From Acidobacteriota bacterium (GTDB taxonomy: Bacteria; Acidobacteriota; Terriglobia; Terriglobales; Acidobacteriaceae), in the NCBI GenBank assembly GCA_021805265.1, contig JAJZFR010000138.1:1-15621 (forward strand): a DNA stretch of 15,621 bases, given 5' to 3'. Positions 6,586 to 14,687 of the stretch are shown here, one piece after another. Numbering within the stretch: position 1 is the stretch's first letter; every line of letters begins with the position of its first letter. The notes below the pieces were generated by a model that was not told the DNA's origin, ran no database searches, and saw nothing but the letters and a program-made list of their open reading frames with translations. The translations under genes and the position numbers were made by a program.

Positions 6586-7788
6586 TTATTGCAGGACGAC
6601 AGTATCGCCCTGCTTGAGGCCGCCGAGGACTTCCGTGATGGAGCCGTTCGAGATGCCGACCTGGATGGGAATCTTGCGCATGCCTTCTTTCTGTTTCGAG
6701 TCGGGAATATCGACGGAGGCCTGTTTGTTGCTGTCGTAAATGACGGCGTTTTCCGGGACGGTGAGGACGTTTTTGTGTTCGTCGAGGAGTATCTCGGCAT
6801 TGGCGGTCATCTGGGATTTCAGCTCGCCGTTGGGGTTGTTGATGGAGACGCGGACCTCGAAGGTGGTGACGTTATCCTTTTCGACGCCCATGGGAGAGAT
6901 TTTGGTGACCTTGCCCTGGAAGTAGCGGTCGTGGAAGCTCTCGACCTTGATGCGGGCGGGCTGGCCGAGGTAGACGTGGGCAATGTCAGCCTCATCGACC
7001 TTGCCTTTGACGTAGACCTCGTGGGTGTCGCCGAGGGTCATGACCAGCGTGGCGGTGGAGCCGAGGACGAGGATGGAGCTGACGGCGTCACCGATTTCGA
7101 CATCGCGGGAGAGGACGACGCCATCCATGGGCGCGGTAATGGTGGTGTAGCTGAGCTGTTCGAGGAGCTGGTCGAGCGTGGCCTGGTTTTGCGCGACCTG
7201 GGCGCGGGCCTGTTTGAGCCGGGCCTCATCGACGCCGATCTGTGCGTGAGCACCGTCGCGCTTGTTGAGCGCGGCCTGGTAGTCGCGGTTGGCGTTGTCG
7301 AGGGATTGCTGCGGGACCAGCCCCTGCTGGACCATCTCGCGGTTGCGGTCGAGGGTGGCCTTGTACATGGGTAGATCGGGCGCGGAGGCGTTGACGCGAT
7401 CCTGGGAGAGATCGGCCTCGAAGATGCCGATGTTGGCCTGAGCGGCGCTCAACTGGGCGCGCTGGGCAGCGACCTGAGCGGAGATTTCCTGCTGGTCAAG
7501 CTGGGCGAGCGCCTGGCCTTTGTGGACGGGATTGTTGATGTCCACGTAGAGTTTTTCGACGATGCCGGAGGCTTTGGACTTGACCTCGACCTGTGTGATG
7601 GGGGTGATCTTTCCGGTGGCTACGACGGAGCGGGCAACGTCGGCGCGCTGGACTTTGGCGAGCTTGTTGGCATCGATCTTTGTGCCTGAAGCGAGATTGG
7701 CGAGCGCGATGCCCGCACCGACGACGACCACTGCGATGAGAATGCCTATCCAGAGCCAGAACCGAGCTTTTTTTCTTGCTGCCGCCAC
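6586..7788 (-). CDS. HlyD/MacA-like periplasmic adaptor (membrane fusion) protein
   Basis: This 400-residue membrane-fusion protein would link an inner-membrane pump to an outer-membrane channel. A basic N-terminus (AAARKKARF) leads into one transmembrane anchor (about 11-31). Lipoyl half-motifs lie at about 60-98 (KSKASGIVEKLYVDINNPVHKG) and 214-235 (TTITAPMDGVVLSRDVEIGD), flanking an Ala/Gln-rich coiled-coil hairpin (about 99-212). Beta-barrel and membrane-proximal domains follow (YVKGKVDEADIAHVYLGQPA; TVPENAVIYD). The GTG start (7786-7788) is chosen because AGGAGG (7795-7800) lies 6 nt upstream and residues before it are not family-like; the open frame reaches 7854. It heads a minus-strand group with the DUF4097 and gph genes. 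No ABC or RND pump gene is adjacent, so its partner must be encoded elsewhere. Confidence 0.9.
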   Translation of the reverse strand: MAAARKKARFWLWIGILIAVVVVGAGIALANLASGTKIDANKLAKVQRADVARSVVATGKITPITQVEVKSKASGIVEKLYVDINNPVHKGQALAQLDQQEISAQVAAQRAQLSAAQANIGIFEADLSQDRVNASAPDLPMYKATLDRNREMVQQGLVPQQSLDNANRDYQAALNKRDGAHAQIGVDEARLKQARAQVAQNQATLDQLLEQLSYTTITAPMDGVVLSRDVEIGDAVSSILVLGSTATLVMTLGDTHEVYVKGKVDEADIAHVYLGQPARIKVESFHDRYFQGKVTKISPMGVEKDNVTTFEVRVSINNPNGELKSQMTANAEILLDEHKNVLTVPENAVIYDSNKQASVDIPDSKQKEGMRKIPIQVGISNGSITEVLGGLKQGDTVVLQ

Positions 7789-7916
7789 TGCGGACCTCCT
7801 GAAGTCAAGGGGAAGAGATGAGAAAACCGGTGGGGCAAAACTCCGCCCTCCCAAGTGTCATACGCATGGGGGGATGGATTCGTTCCATGCCGGGCCAATG
7901 TTAGACTCAGGGCGAG
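7789..7916. promoter_or_regulatory. Divergent intergenic region, adaptor / CorC-like gene
   Basis: This 128-bp region separates divergent genes. It holds the perfect Shine-Dalgarno AGGAGG of the adaptor gene (minus strand, 7795-7800). Toward the CorC-like gene a -10-like TAGACT (7902-7907) lies only 9 bp before the ATG, with AGGG at 7909-7912. A short dyad ATGGA-TTCGT-TCCAT lies near 7873-7888. Promoter positions are weakly supported. Confidence 0.3.
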
Positions 7917-9257
7917 ATGGAAGGTCTTCCACTGTTGCAGATTGTCGCAGTGGCCGGGTTGATCCTGGCCAATGGATTTTTTGTTGCGGCGGAGTTTGCG
8001 CTGGTGTCTCTGCGCCGGACGCGGATCGAGCAGATGGTAGCGGCGGGGGTGACGGGCGCGGGCGCAGTGCGTCGGCTGGCGATGGACCTGGAAGGATTTC
8101 TGCCCGCAGTGCAGCTTGGGGTGACGCTTTGCAGCCTGGCGCTGGGGTGGATTGGGGAACCTGTGGCGGCGGGGATGCTGGAATCGCTGCTGGGCGGGAT
8201 ACCCCATGCGAGCGCGATTTCTCACGTGGTTTCAGTGGTGGCGGGATTTGCGCTGATTACGTATCTTCACGTGCTGCTGGGGGAGCTGGCTCCGAAGTCG
8301 CTCGCGCTGCGACGCGTGGAAGAGATGGCGCTTGCGGTTGCGGGGCCGATGCTGTTGTTCATGGCGTTGACGCGGCCGGCGCTGCGGTTTCTGCAGAAGT
8401 CTGCGCGGGGAGTGCTGGCGGTGTTTGGCGTGCCAGTGACGCACGAAGCGTCGGTGCATTCGCCGGAAGAGCTGAAGATGATAGCCACGACTGCGCGCAG
8501 GATGGGTTTGCTGCCGGCGTTCCAGGAGCGTGTGATTCATGGGGCGCTCGAGCTGGACGAGGTGACGGTGCGGGAGATCATGACGCCGCGGCAGCAGATC
8601 ATCTCCCTGCCGAGCGATGCGGGGATGGAAGCGGCGAGCGCGAGCGTGATCGACCACCAGCATTCGCGGGTTCCGGTGTATGACGCGGCGCGTGGGCCGG
8701 AGCACATTATCGGCGTGGTGTATGCCAAGGATCTGGCGCGGCTGATGCACTTCCGCCGGACGGCGGGAACGCGATCCGCGACGGCACCGATCGTCGAGAT
8801 GGAGGTGAGCCAACTGATGCGGGATGTGTTGATGGTGCCGGAGACGAAGACGGTGCTGGACTTGATCGAAGACTTTCAGAAGCGCCGGAGACAGATGGCG
8901 ATTGTGGTGGATGAGCACGGCTCGACGGTGGGATTGGTGACGGCCGAGGACGCAATCGAGCAGCTTACAGGGGAGCTGGAGGATGAGTTCGACGACGCAG
9001 CGCGGCCGGTATTGACGACGGCAACGGGTGCTCTGCTGCTGGAGGGAAGCGTGAACCTGCGCGATCTGGAAACGCAGATGCAATGGAACCTGCCGCGGGA
9101 TGGCGGGGTAGAGACGGTGGCGGGATTTGTGCTGATGCGGTTGGGAAAGATTCCGCGCGGAGGGGAAAGCATTGTGTTTGAAGGGCGAAGGATGACAGTG
9201 ACGGAGATGGATGGACGACGGATTCGTCAGGTGCGGGTGGAAAAGGCCGAGCAGTGA
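7917..9257 (+). CDS. CNNM/CorC (HlyC) family membrane protein with CBS pair
   Basis: This 446-residue protein belongs to the CNNM/CorC family of Mg2+ (or Co2+) transport proteins, often annotated 'hemolysin'. Order of domains: the CNNM (DUF21) membrane domain at about 1-195, with membrane segments near 5-30, 62-92, 100-127 and 136-155 and the family motif ANGFFVAAEFALVSLRRTRIEQM; a first CBS domain (about 218-277, EIMTPRQQIISLPSD); a second CBS domain (about 300-355, VVDEHGSTVGLVTAEDAIEQLTG); and a CorC_HlyC C-terminal domain (about 365-443). Length is normal and no domain is broken. A role in Mg2+ efflux or homeostasis is inferred from characterised CorC/MpfA relatives; despite the name there is no reason to expect haemolysis. 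The stop codon overlaps the folK start by one base. Confidence 0.93.
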   Translation: MEGLPLLQIVAVAGLILANGFFVAAEFALVSLRRTRIEQMVAAGVTGAGAVRRLAMDLEGFLPAVQLGVTLCSLALGWIGEPVAAGMLESLLGGIPHASAISHVVSVVAGFALITYLHVLLGELAPKSLALRRVEEMALAVAGPMLLFMALTRPALRFLQKSARGVLAVFGVPVTHEASVHSPEELKMIATTARRMGLLPAFQERVIHGALELDEVTVREIMTPRQQIISLPSDAGMEAASASVIDHQHSRVPVYDAARGPEHIIGVVYAKDLARLMHFRRTAGTRSATAPIVEMEVSQLMRDVLMVPETKTVLDLIEDFQKRRRQMAIVVDEHGSTVGLVTAEDAIEQLTGELEDEFDDAARPVLTTATGALLLEGSVNLRDLETQMQWNLPRDGGVETVAGFVLMRLGKIPRGGESIVFEGRRMTVTEMDGRRIRQVRVEKAEQ

Positions 9258-9766
9258 TGGGGTTGGCAAGCATTGCGCTGGGAGGAAATCTGCATTCCGC
9301 CTTCGGCCAGCCGGAGGAGACGGTGCGGGCGGCGATGCGACGGGTTGCGGAGTTTGGCACCGATGCGAAGATGTCCAGCTTGTATCGGACACGGCCGGTT
9401 GGCTATGCGGAGCAGCCGTGGTTTGTGAATGCGGTGATGCAAATGGAGACCCGCTTGAGCGCGGGGGAGTTGATGCGGGAACTGCTACGGGTGGAGGCGG
9501 AGTTTGGCCGCGACCGCAGCGCGGGCGTAGGGAACGGGCCGCGGACGCTGGACCTGGATTTGCTGCTGTATGGCGGGGAAGTGGTGGATACGGCGGAGCT
9601 GACACTGCCGCATCCTCGGATGGTGGAGCGGGCGTTTGTGCTTGTGCCGCTGGCGGAGATTGCGCCGGGAGTGATTCATCCGGTCACGGGAACATCGATA
9701 GGCGCATTGCTGGCGCGGTTGAGCGAGGGTGAGCGGGCGGAGTGTGCAATGGTTCTCGATGCGTGA
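9257..9766 (+). CDS. folK: 2-amino-4-hydroxy-6-hydroxymethyldihydropteridine diphosphokinase
   Basis: HPPK (FolK) transfers pyrophosphate from ATP to 6-hydroxymethyl-7,8-dihydropterin in folate synthesis. The 169-residue product is of normal length. It shows the N-terminal ALGGNLHSAFG turn, the RTRPVGYAEQPWFVNAV pterin-site region, the PROSITE-type signature GPRTLDLDLLLYG with Mg2+-binding D99 and D101, and LPHPRM. Start ATG 9257 shares its A with the TGA of the preceding CorC-like gene (TGATG), a classic translational-coupling overlap; GTG 9254 is a possible alternative three bases upstream. There is no folB or folP beside it, so the pairing with a CorC-like gene is an operon of unrelated functions. 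No terminator is visible after the stop. Confidence 0.95.
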   Translation: MGLASIALGGNLHSAFGQPEETVRAAMRRVAEFGTDAKMSSLYRTRPVGYAEQPWFVNAVMQMETRLSAGELMRELLRVEAEFGRDRSAGVGNGPRTLDLDLLLYGGEVVDTAELTLPHPRMVERAFVLVPLAEIAPGVIHPVTGTSIGALLARLSEGERAECAMVLDA

Positions 9767-9999
9767 GAAAGCAGTTTGAAAAATAAATAGAAAAAACAGC
9801 GGACTCGATGTACATTCTTTTCATAGCAATCCCCAATCTGCTTCATCTTTCTGTAACAGTCGTGCAGCAGTCTCAAGACTGTGTAGTATCCCGACAATTT
9901 TGCCGAGACGAAGGTTGGCCAGTCGAGCAACCCAGGGGACGCGTGTTTTTGCACGCGTAGTACGAGCTGTTTTTCCTACAAACGATTTTGGAGGCAGGC
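9767..9999 (+). promoter_or_regulatory. Leader/promoter region of the TonB-dependent receptor gene
   Basis: This 233-bp region is AT-richer than its surroundings at its left end. It contains a dyad CAGTCT-CA-AGACTG (9868-9881) directly followed by a -10-like TAGTAT (9884-9889), so a regulator could bind at the presumed promoter; no good -35 is seen. Downstream is the ACGCGTG hairpin listed separately, then Shine-Dalgarno GGAGG (9990-9994) 5 nt before the ATG. No small open frame with coding character was seen. Confidence 0.4.
9939..9958 (+). other. Hairpin in 5' leader of the receptor gene
   Basis: ACGCGTG (9939-9945), loop TTTTTG and CACGCGT (9952-9958) form a perfect 7-bp GC-rich stem, 41 nt before the receptor ATG. 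A T5 run follows only about 11 nt later (9970-9974), so a terminator or attenuator is possible but not canonical. It is likely to lie in the mRNA leader if the TAGTAT promoter is right. Confidence 0.5.
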
Positions 10000-12900
10000 A
10001 TGAAGAAGCATTGGTTGCTCCTTTGCGGAGCCGTTTTCATATTTTTTACAGGGAGTGTTGGCGCCTGGGCGCAATCGACGGTGGATGGCGCCGTTGGTGG
10101 GAACGTGTTTGACGCGCAGGGCGCGGTGGTGGCCGGAGCGACGGTGACGGTGCACAACAACGGATCGAATGCGGATCAGAAGGCGACGACGGATGGCAGC
10201 GGATATTACCGAGTGGTGCGTCTTGATCCTGGCGATTATACGGTGACGGTGGATGCGTCTGGCTTCACGACGTACAAGGCCGAGCACGTGGTGGTCGAAG
10301 TTGGACGCCTGACGGAGGTGGAGCCGCGGTTGGCGATTGGCTCTGCGACACAGACGGTGAGCGTGAGCGCGGAGTCGCCGGTATTGAATACGAACTCGGC
10401 GGATTTCTCCGCGAACATCAACCAGACATCGATTGACAATCTTCCGATCAACGGACGGCGCTGGACGAGCTTTGTGTTGTTGACGCCGGGCGCGGCGCTG
10501 ACGAATCAGTTCGGTTTGATCAGCTTTCGCGGCATCTCGAACGTGATGAACAACAACACCGTCGATGGCGTGGACGATAACCAGGCATTCTTTTCGGTGG
10601 AGCGCGGTTACACGCGCATCGGTTATTCGACGACGCAGGCGGCGATACGGGAGTTTCAGGCGAATACGTCGAACTACACGGCGCAGTATGGCGGCGCGGC
10701 GGGCGGCGTGGTAAACGCGGTGACCAAGAGCGGGACCAACGAATTGCACGGGGCGGCGTTCTGGTATTACCGGGATAACGATTTCGGCGCGACGAATCCG
10801 TTTTTCAAGCTGGGCGTGTTCAATGCGGCGACGGGCACAGTGACGCAGGAACCGCTGAAGCCGAAGGACAAGCGACACCAGTGGGGATTGACGCTGGGCG
10901 GTCCGCTGAAGAAGGACAAACTGTTTTTCTTTTATGCGTATGACCAGCAGCAGAGGAATTTTCCCGGAGTTGCGACGGCGCAGCCGACGTTTTTCAACAT
11001 CACGGACGCGACGCAGAATATCTGTACGAAAGGCGTGAGCGCGGAGAACTGCATGTTGGCGCGCGGGCTGACGCAGACACAGATCAATGCGGGGGTTGAG
11101 TACCTGAATACTCTGACGGGTATTGTTCCTCGCGTGGGGGATCAGATTATCAATTTTCCCAAGCTGGACTGGACGATCAACGATCGGAACACGGCGACGG
11201 TGGAGTATAACCGGATGCGCTGGGATTCGCCGGGAGGCGTTCAGACGAACCCGGTGGTGAATCGCGGGATCGCGAGCTTTGGCAATGATTTTGTGAAGAT
11301 CGATACGGTGAATGCGAAGGAAGATTTTTTCATCAGTACGGCGCTGAGCAATGAGGCGCGCTACCAGCATACGCGGGAGTTCGATTATGAGACGCCGCAG
11401 AATCCCGCACCGGGCGAGCCGCTGACCGGGCCTGGGGGATTTCCTCCGTCGGTGGCGGTGAACGATGGCGGGATCATCTTTGGCAAGCCGACGTACTTGA
11501 GCAGGCCGGATTATCCGCTGGAAACGGAGAATGAATTTTCGGATACGCTCACGTGGGTGCATGGGAACCACGTGGTGAATACGGGGATGGATTACAAACA
11601 CGTGAATGACTATGCGAATTTTCTGAATGCCGGCGGCGGCTCGTATAACTTCGCCAACATCGCCGACTTCATCACGGAATATACGCGGTCGCAGGGTGGA
11701 ACAACGGCGGGCTGCGATGCCACGCGGGATAACAAACCGGGTACGTTTCCGTGTTATCAGAATTACCAGCAGGGGTTTGGCACGCCGGGATTCAGCCTGA
11801 ATACGAACGACATCGCGGTGTATGTGCAGGATGACTGGAAGGCGACGCCATTTCTAACTGTCAATATGGGCCTGCGCTATGAGTTAGAGGTTTTGCCGAG
11901 CGCGCAGATAGCGAATCCTTTGGTTCCGCAATCGGCGACTCTGCCGACGGACAAGCGGGATTTCGGGCCACGCGTGGGGTTTGCGTGGGATCCGTTCAAG
12001 ACAGGGAAGACTTCGGTTCGCGGCGGCTATGGTTTTTACTTTGGCCGGGTGCTGAATGGAACGATCTATCAGGCAATCGCCTCGACGGGGACGAGCGCTT
12101 CGCAGTTTCTGTACACGCTGAACCCGGTGAACAACGGGGCTTTGAATCCGAACGCACTGGTGTATCCGCAGACGATTTCAACGACGGTGAACAACAGCCT
12201 TCCGCCGAGCGTGGATTTCTTTGCGCCGAACTTCCGCGTGCCGACAATCCAGCAGGGTGATCTGGCGATCCAGCGCGAGGTGGGCTGGAACACGGTTGTT
12301 TCAGTGAGCTATCTGATGAGCCTTGGGCGTCAGTTGCCGAACTTTGTGGATACGAACATTGCACCGGCGACGAAGACGATCACGTATACGGTGAACGGGG
12401 GGAATTACAACGGCCAGACCTTCACGCTGCCGCTTTATTCGGCGCGGGTGAACCCGGCGTTTGTGAGCATGACGGAGATCGTGAGCAACATCAACAGCAA
12501 CTACAACGCGCTGGTGTTGCAGGCGGAACATCGGCTGACGAATGGAGTGCAGTTTCAGACGAGTTATACGTTCTCGAAGGCGCTGGATTACGGGCAGAAC
12601 CAGACCAGCGGAGCGGATACCAACGATCCGTTCGATCCGTTTACGGTGGCCTACGACTACGGCAAATCGGTGACCAATATTCCGCAGCACTTTGTCGGGA
12701 GCCTGGTTTGGGAGCCGACCGTGACCACCACGAACCGGCTGCTTCGAGTGGCGGCGAATGGGTGGCTGGTGTCGCCGATCTACACGGAAGAGTCGGGACT
12801 ACCTTACTCGTATGGGGTGAATGGCACGGACACGAAAGTGCAGACGGTGCCGGGGGCGAGCGGCTCGCTGAACGGATCGGGCGGCGCGAATTACCTTCCG

Positions 12901-13176
12901 CTGGCAGGGAGGAATACGCTGGAGCAGCCGCGCATCGAAGACGTGGATATGCGTGTTTCGCGGAGCATGCTTTTTGCGCAGAAATACCGGCTCGAGGCGT
13001 TGACGGAGGCGTTCAACCTGTTTAACCGGGAGAACTTTACCAGCGTGAACACGACGGCTTACAGCGTGAGCGGGACGGTGCTGAACGCGGTGGGCAACTT
13101 CACGGTTCCGAATACGGCGGGAAACACGATCTATCGCGAGCGACAGATACAGTTTGCGCTGCGGTTCGAGTTCTGA
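10000..13176 (+). CDS. Oar-like TonB-dependent outer-membrane receptor
   Basis: This 1058-residue outer-membrane protein is of the type that is expanded in Acidobacteriota. It has a signal peptide (MKKHWLLLCG..., cleavage near AWA-QS at about residue 24). A carboxypeptidase-regulatory-like beta domain follows (about 28-110: GNVFDAQGAVVAGATVTVHN, DPGDYTVTV). The plug is at about 125-245 (DNLPINGRRWTSFVLLTPGA, YTAQYGGAAGGVVNAVTKSG), then a long beta-barrel ending in the outer-membrane signature RQIQFALRFEF. Cysteines pair closely in two predicted loops (C342/C351, C572/C585), suggesting disulfides. Start is ATG 10000 with GGAGG 5 nt upstream; the frame also has an upstream TTG at 9988. The substrate is unknown; family members are linked to uptake of complex carbohydrates or siderophores or to export or adhesion. 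No SusD partner is adjacent. It is monocistronic, closed by the 13197-13236 terminator. Confidence 0.93.
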   Translation: MKKHWLLLCGAVFIFFTGSVGAWAQSTVDGAVGGNVFDAQGAVVAGATVTVHNNGSNADQKATTDGSGYYRVVRLDPGDYTVTVDASGFTTYKAEHVVVEVGRLTEVEPRLAIGSATQTVSVSAESPVLNTNSADFSANINQTSIDNLPINGRRWTSFVLLTPGAALTNQFGLISFRGISNVMNNNTVDGVDDNQAFFSVERGYTRIGYSTTQAAIREFQANTSNYTAQYGGAAGGVVNAVTKSGTNELHGAAFWYYRDNDFGATNPFFKLGVFNAATGTVTQEPLKPKDKRHQWGLTLGGPLKKDKLFFFYAYDQQQRNFPGVATAQPTFFNITDATQNICTKGVSAENCMLARGLTQTQINAGVEYLNTLTGIVPRVGDQIINFPKLDWTINDRNTATVEYNRMRWDSPGGVQTNPVVNRGIASFGNDFVKIDTVNAKEDFFISTALSNEARYQHTREFDYETPQNPAPGEPLTGPGGFPPSVAVNDGGIIFGKPTYLSRPDYPLETENEFSDTLTWVHGNHVVNTGMDYKHVNDYANFLNAGGGSYNFANIADFITEYTRSQGGTTAGCDATRDNKPGTFPCYQNYQQGFGTPGFSLNTNDIAVYVQDDWKATPFLTVNMGLRYELEVLPSAQIANPLVPQSATLPTDKRDFGPRVGFAWDPFKTGKTSVRGGYGFYFGRVLNGTIYQAIASTGTSASQFLYTLNPVNNGALNPNALVYPQTISTTVNNSLPPSVDFFAPNFRVPTIQQGDLAIQREVGWNTVVSVSYLMSLGRQLPNFVDTNIAPATKTITYTVNGGNYNGQTFTLPLYSARVNPAFVSMTEIVSNINSNYNALVLQAEHRLTNGVQFQTSYTFSKALDYGQNQTSGADTNDPFDPFTVAYDYGKSVTNIPQHFVGSLVWEPTVTTTNRLLRVAANGWLVSPIYTEESGLPYSYGVNGTDTKVQTVPGASGSLNGSGGANYLPLAGRNTLEQPRIEDVDMRVSRSMLFAQKYRLEALTEAFNLFNRENFTSVNTTAYSVSGTVLNAVGNFTVPNTAGNTIYRERQIQFALRFEF

Positions 13177-13196
13177 GTCGGATCGAGTCGAGGGCC

Positions 13197-13238
13197 AAAC
13201 GGTCTGCGCAGCATGGGTGCTTCGCAGGCCGTTTTGTT
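13197..13238 (+). terminator. Rho-independent terminator of the receptor gene
   Basis: AAACGGTCTGCG (13197-13208) pairs with CGCAGGCCGTTT (13223-13234) through one U-G wobble. An inner AGCA/TGCT stem closes on a TGGG loop, and the run GTTTTGTT follows. It begins 20 bp after the receptor stop. The first in-frame ATG of the MATE reading frame (13213) lies inside this stem, which argues against that start. Confidence 0.85.
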
Positions 13239-13252
13239 GATGGAGCGCGCGA

Positions 13253-13270
13253 CGATTCTCACGAGAATCG
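13253..13270. promoter_or_regulatory. 18-bp palindrome upstream of MATE gene (putative operator)
   Basis: CGATTCTC-AC-GAGAATCG is a perfect inverted repeat with 8-bp arms. It ends 2 bp before a -10-like TACATT (13273-13278) and 14 bp before the MATE start, so a dimeric regulator bound here would cover the promoter spacer. As a hairpin its 2-nt loop is too tight, which favours a DNA-binding site. Operator function is inferred. Confidence 0.55.
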
Positions 13271-13284
13271 GTTACATTCTGTGG

Positions 13285-14655
13285 ATGGGTAACGAGCGAA
13301 ACAAGCCAGCGTGGAAGAGGGAACTGGCGGACCTGATTCGCCTGGCCGTGCCGGTAGTATTGAGCGAACTGGGATGGATGGCGCAGGGCGTTGTGGACAC
13401 GATCATGGTGGGCCGTCTGGGGCCGGACGCGATTGGTGCGGTGGCGCTGGGCAATGCGGTGTTTTATACGCCGTCGCTGTTCGGGATCGGGCTGCTGCTG
13501 GGGCTGGATACGGCGGTTTCGCAGGCGTATGGGCGGCGCGATTATGACGACTGTCACCGGTGGCTGGCGCAGGGGATTTATCTTGCGCTGGCGATCACTC
13601 CGGCGCTGATGACGCTTGTGTTTCTGGCGAGCTTCGGGTTTGCGCGATTTGGGATAACGGGAGTGGTAGCCGCGCCCGCCGCCGGGTATCTTCGGATGCT
13701 GATCTGGAGCCTGCCGCCGTTGCTGATCTACGGGGCGAGCCGTCGGTATTTGCAGGGAGTGGGTCACGTGAAGGTGATTACGCTGACCTATGTTCTGGCG
13801 AACCTGTTGAACTGGGGAGGGAACTGGGCGCTGATCTATGGGCATCTGGGATTGCCGGCGATGGGAGTGCGTGGGTCGGCGCTTTCGACGGTGATTGCGC
13901 GGGTGGGAATGGCGGTCGCGCTGATGGGCTTTGCCTGGCGGTACGAACGGAAACGCGGGCATCCGCTGTTTCGGCATTGGGCGGGGCCGCAAGTGGAGAA
14001 GATTCGCGAGCTGATCCGGCTGGGACTGCCGGCGGCGGGGCAGATTACGCTCGAGGTCGGAGCTTGGAATGCGGCGACACTTGCCGCAGGGTGGCTGACG
14101 CCGATTGCGCTGGCTACGCACCAGATCGCGATCAATTACGCGAGCATTACGTACATGGTTCCGCTGGGCGTTTCGTCGGCGGCGGCGGTGAGCGTGGGTC
14201 ATGCGATTGGCGCGGGAGACAAAGCTCGCGCGCGGCGGGCGGGGTGGATGGCGCTGGCAATTGGGACGGCGTTCATGGTGCTGGCGGGGGTGGTGTTTCT
14301 GGTGGCGCCGCGTCCGCTGATCGAGCTGTATACCAGCGACCCTCGCGTGTTGGCTGTGGGACCGAGCCTGCTTTGGATTGCCGCAGCATTTCAGATTTTC
14401 GATGGAGTGCAGACGATTTCGACGGGCGGGTTACGCGGGCTGGGCGAGACGCGGGTTCCGATGTTCGCGAACCTGATCGGGTACTGGATTCTGGGATTGC
14501 CGCTGGGACTGATATTGTGTTTTGTAATGAAGTGGGGCATCTATGGAATGTGGATCGGGCTGACGCTGGCGCTGATCGTGATCTCGTCGATCCTGTTGCG
14601 GCGCTGGTATGTTGATTCCGAGCGCATTTCGTTCGAGAGCCGGGCGCAGCAGTGA
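13285..14655 (+). CDS. MATE family efflux transporter (NorM-like)
   Basis: This 456-residue integral membrane protein has about 12 hydrophobic segments in two similar halves, the size and layout of NorM/DinF-type MATE antiporters that export cationic drugs or metabolites using Na+ or H+. Family-type stretches include VPVVLSELGWMAQGVVDTIMVGRLGPDAIGAVALG (first helices), LLGLDTAVSQAYG, and in the second half LPAAGQITLEVGAW and THQIAINYASITYMVPLGVSSAAAVSVGHAIGAGD. Start ATG 13285 is chosen because earlier in-frame ATGs lie in the terminator stem (13213) or before the likely promoter. It lacks a Shine-Dalgarno and sits 6 bp after TACATT, so a leaderless mRNA is plausible. The FAD oxidoreductase gene follows 32 bp later, probably co-transcribed. 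The substrate cannot be read from sequence. Confidence 0.93.
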   Translation: MGNERNKPAWKRELADLIRLAVPVVLSELGWMAQGVVDTIMVGRLGPDAIGAVALGNAVFYTPSLFGIGLLLGLDTAVSQAYGRRDYDDCHRWLAQGIYLALAITPALMTLVFLASFGFARFGITGVVAAPAAGYLRMLIWSLPPLLIYGASRRYLQGVGHVKVITLTYVLANLLNWGGNWALIYGHLGLPAMGVRGSALSTVIARVGMAVALMGFAWRYERKRGHPLFRHWAGPQVEKIRELIRLGLPAAGQITLEVGAWNAATLAAGWLTPIALATHQIAINYASITYMVPLGVSSAAAVSVGHAIGAGDKARARRAGWMALAIGTAFMVLAGVVFLVAPRPLIELYTSDPRVLAVGPSLLWIAAAFQIFDGVQTISTGGLRGLGETRVPMFANLIGYWILGLPLGLILCFVMKWGIYGMWIGLTLALIVISSILLRRWYVDSERISFESRAQQ

Positions 14656-14687
14656 GAGCAAAAACGTCTTTTCCGGGGGAAAGTTCG

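Noticed and set aside
6589..7374. 261-codon plus-strand open frame opposite the adaptor gene
   Set aside because: It is an acidic, Val/Gly/Asp-rich antisense shadow with no ribosome-binding site.
9976..11601. 541-codon minus-strand open frame opposite the TonB-dependent receptor gene
   Set aside because: It is Arg/His-rich, resembles no family, and lies antisense to a clearly real gene; GC-rich DNA commonly leaves such frames open.
13213..13284. 24-residue N-terminal extension of the MATE protein from ATG 13213
   Set aside because: That ATG lies inside the terminator stem of the preceding gene, lacks a ribosome-binding site, and the extra residues are not MATE-like.
12799..14202. 467-codon minus-strand open frame across the receptor end, terminator and MATE gene
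   Set aside because: It crosses a real terminator and two real genes, and its composition (Arg, His, Gln, Pro) is that of an antisense shadow.
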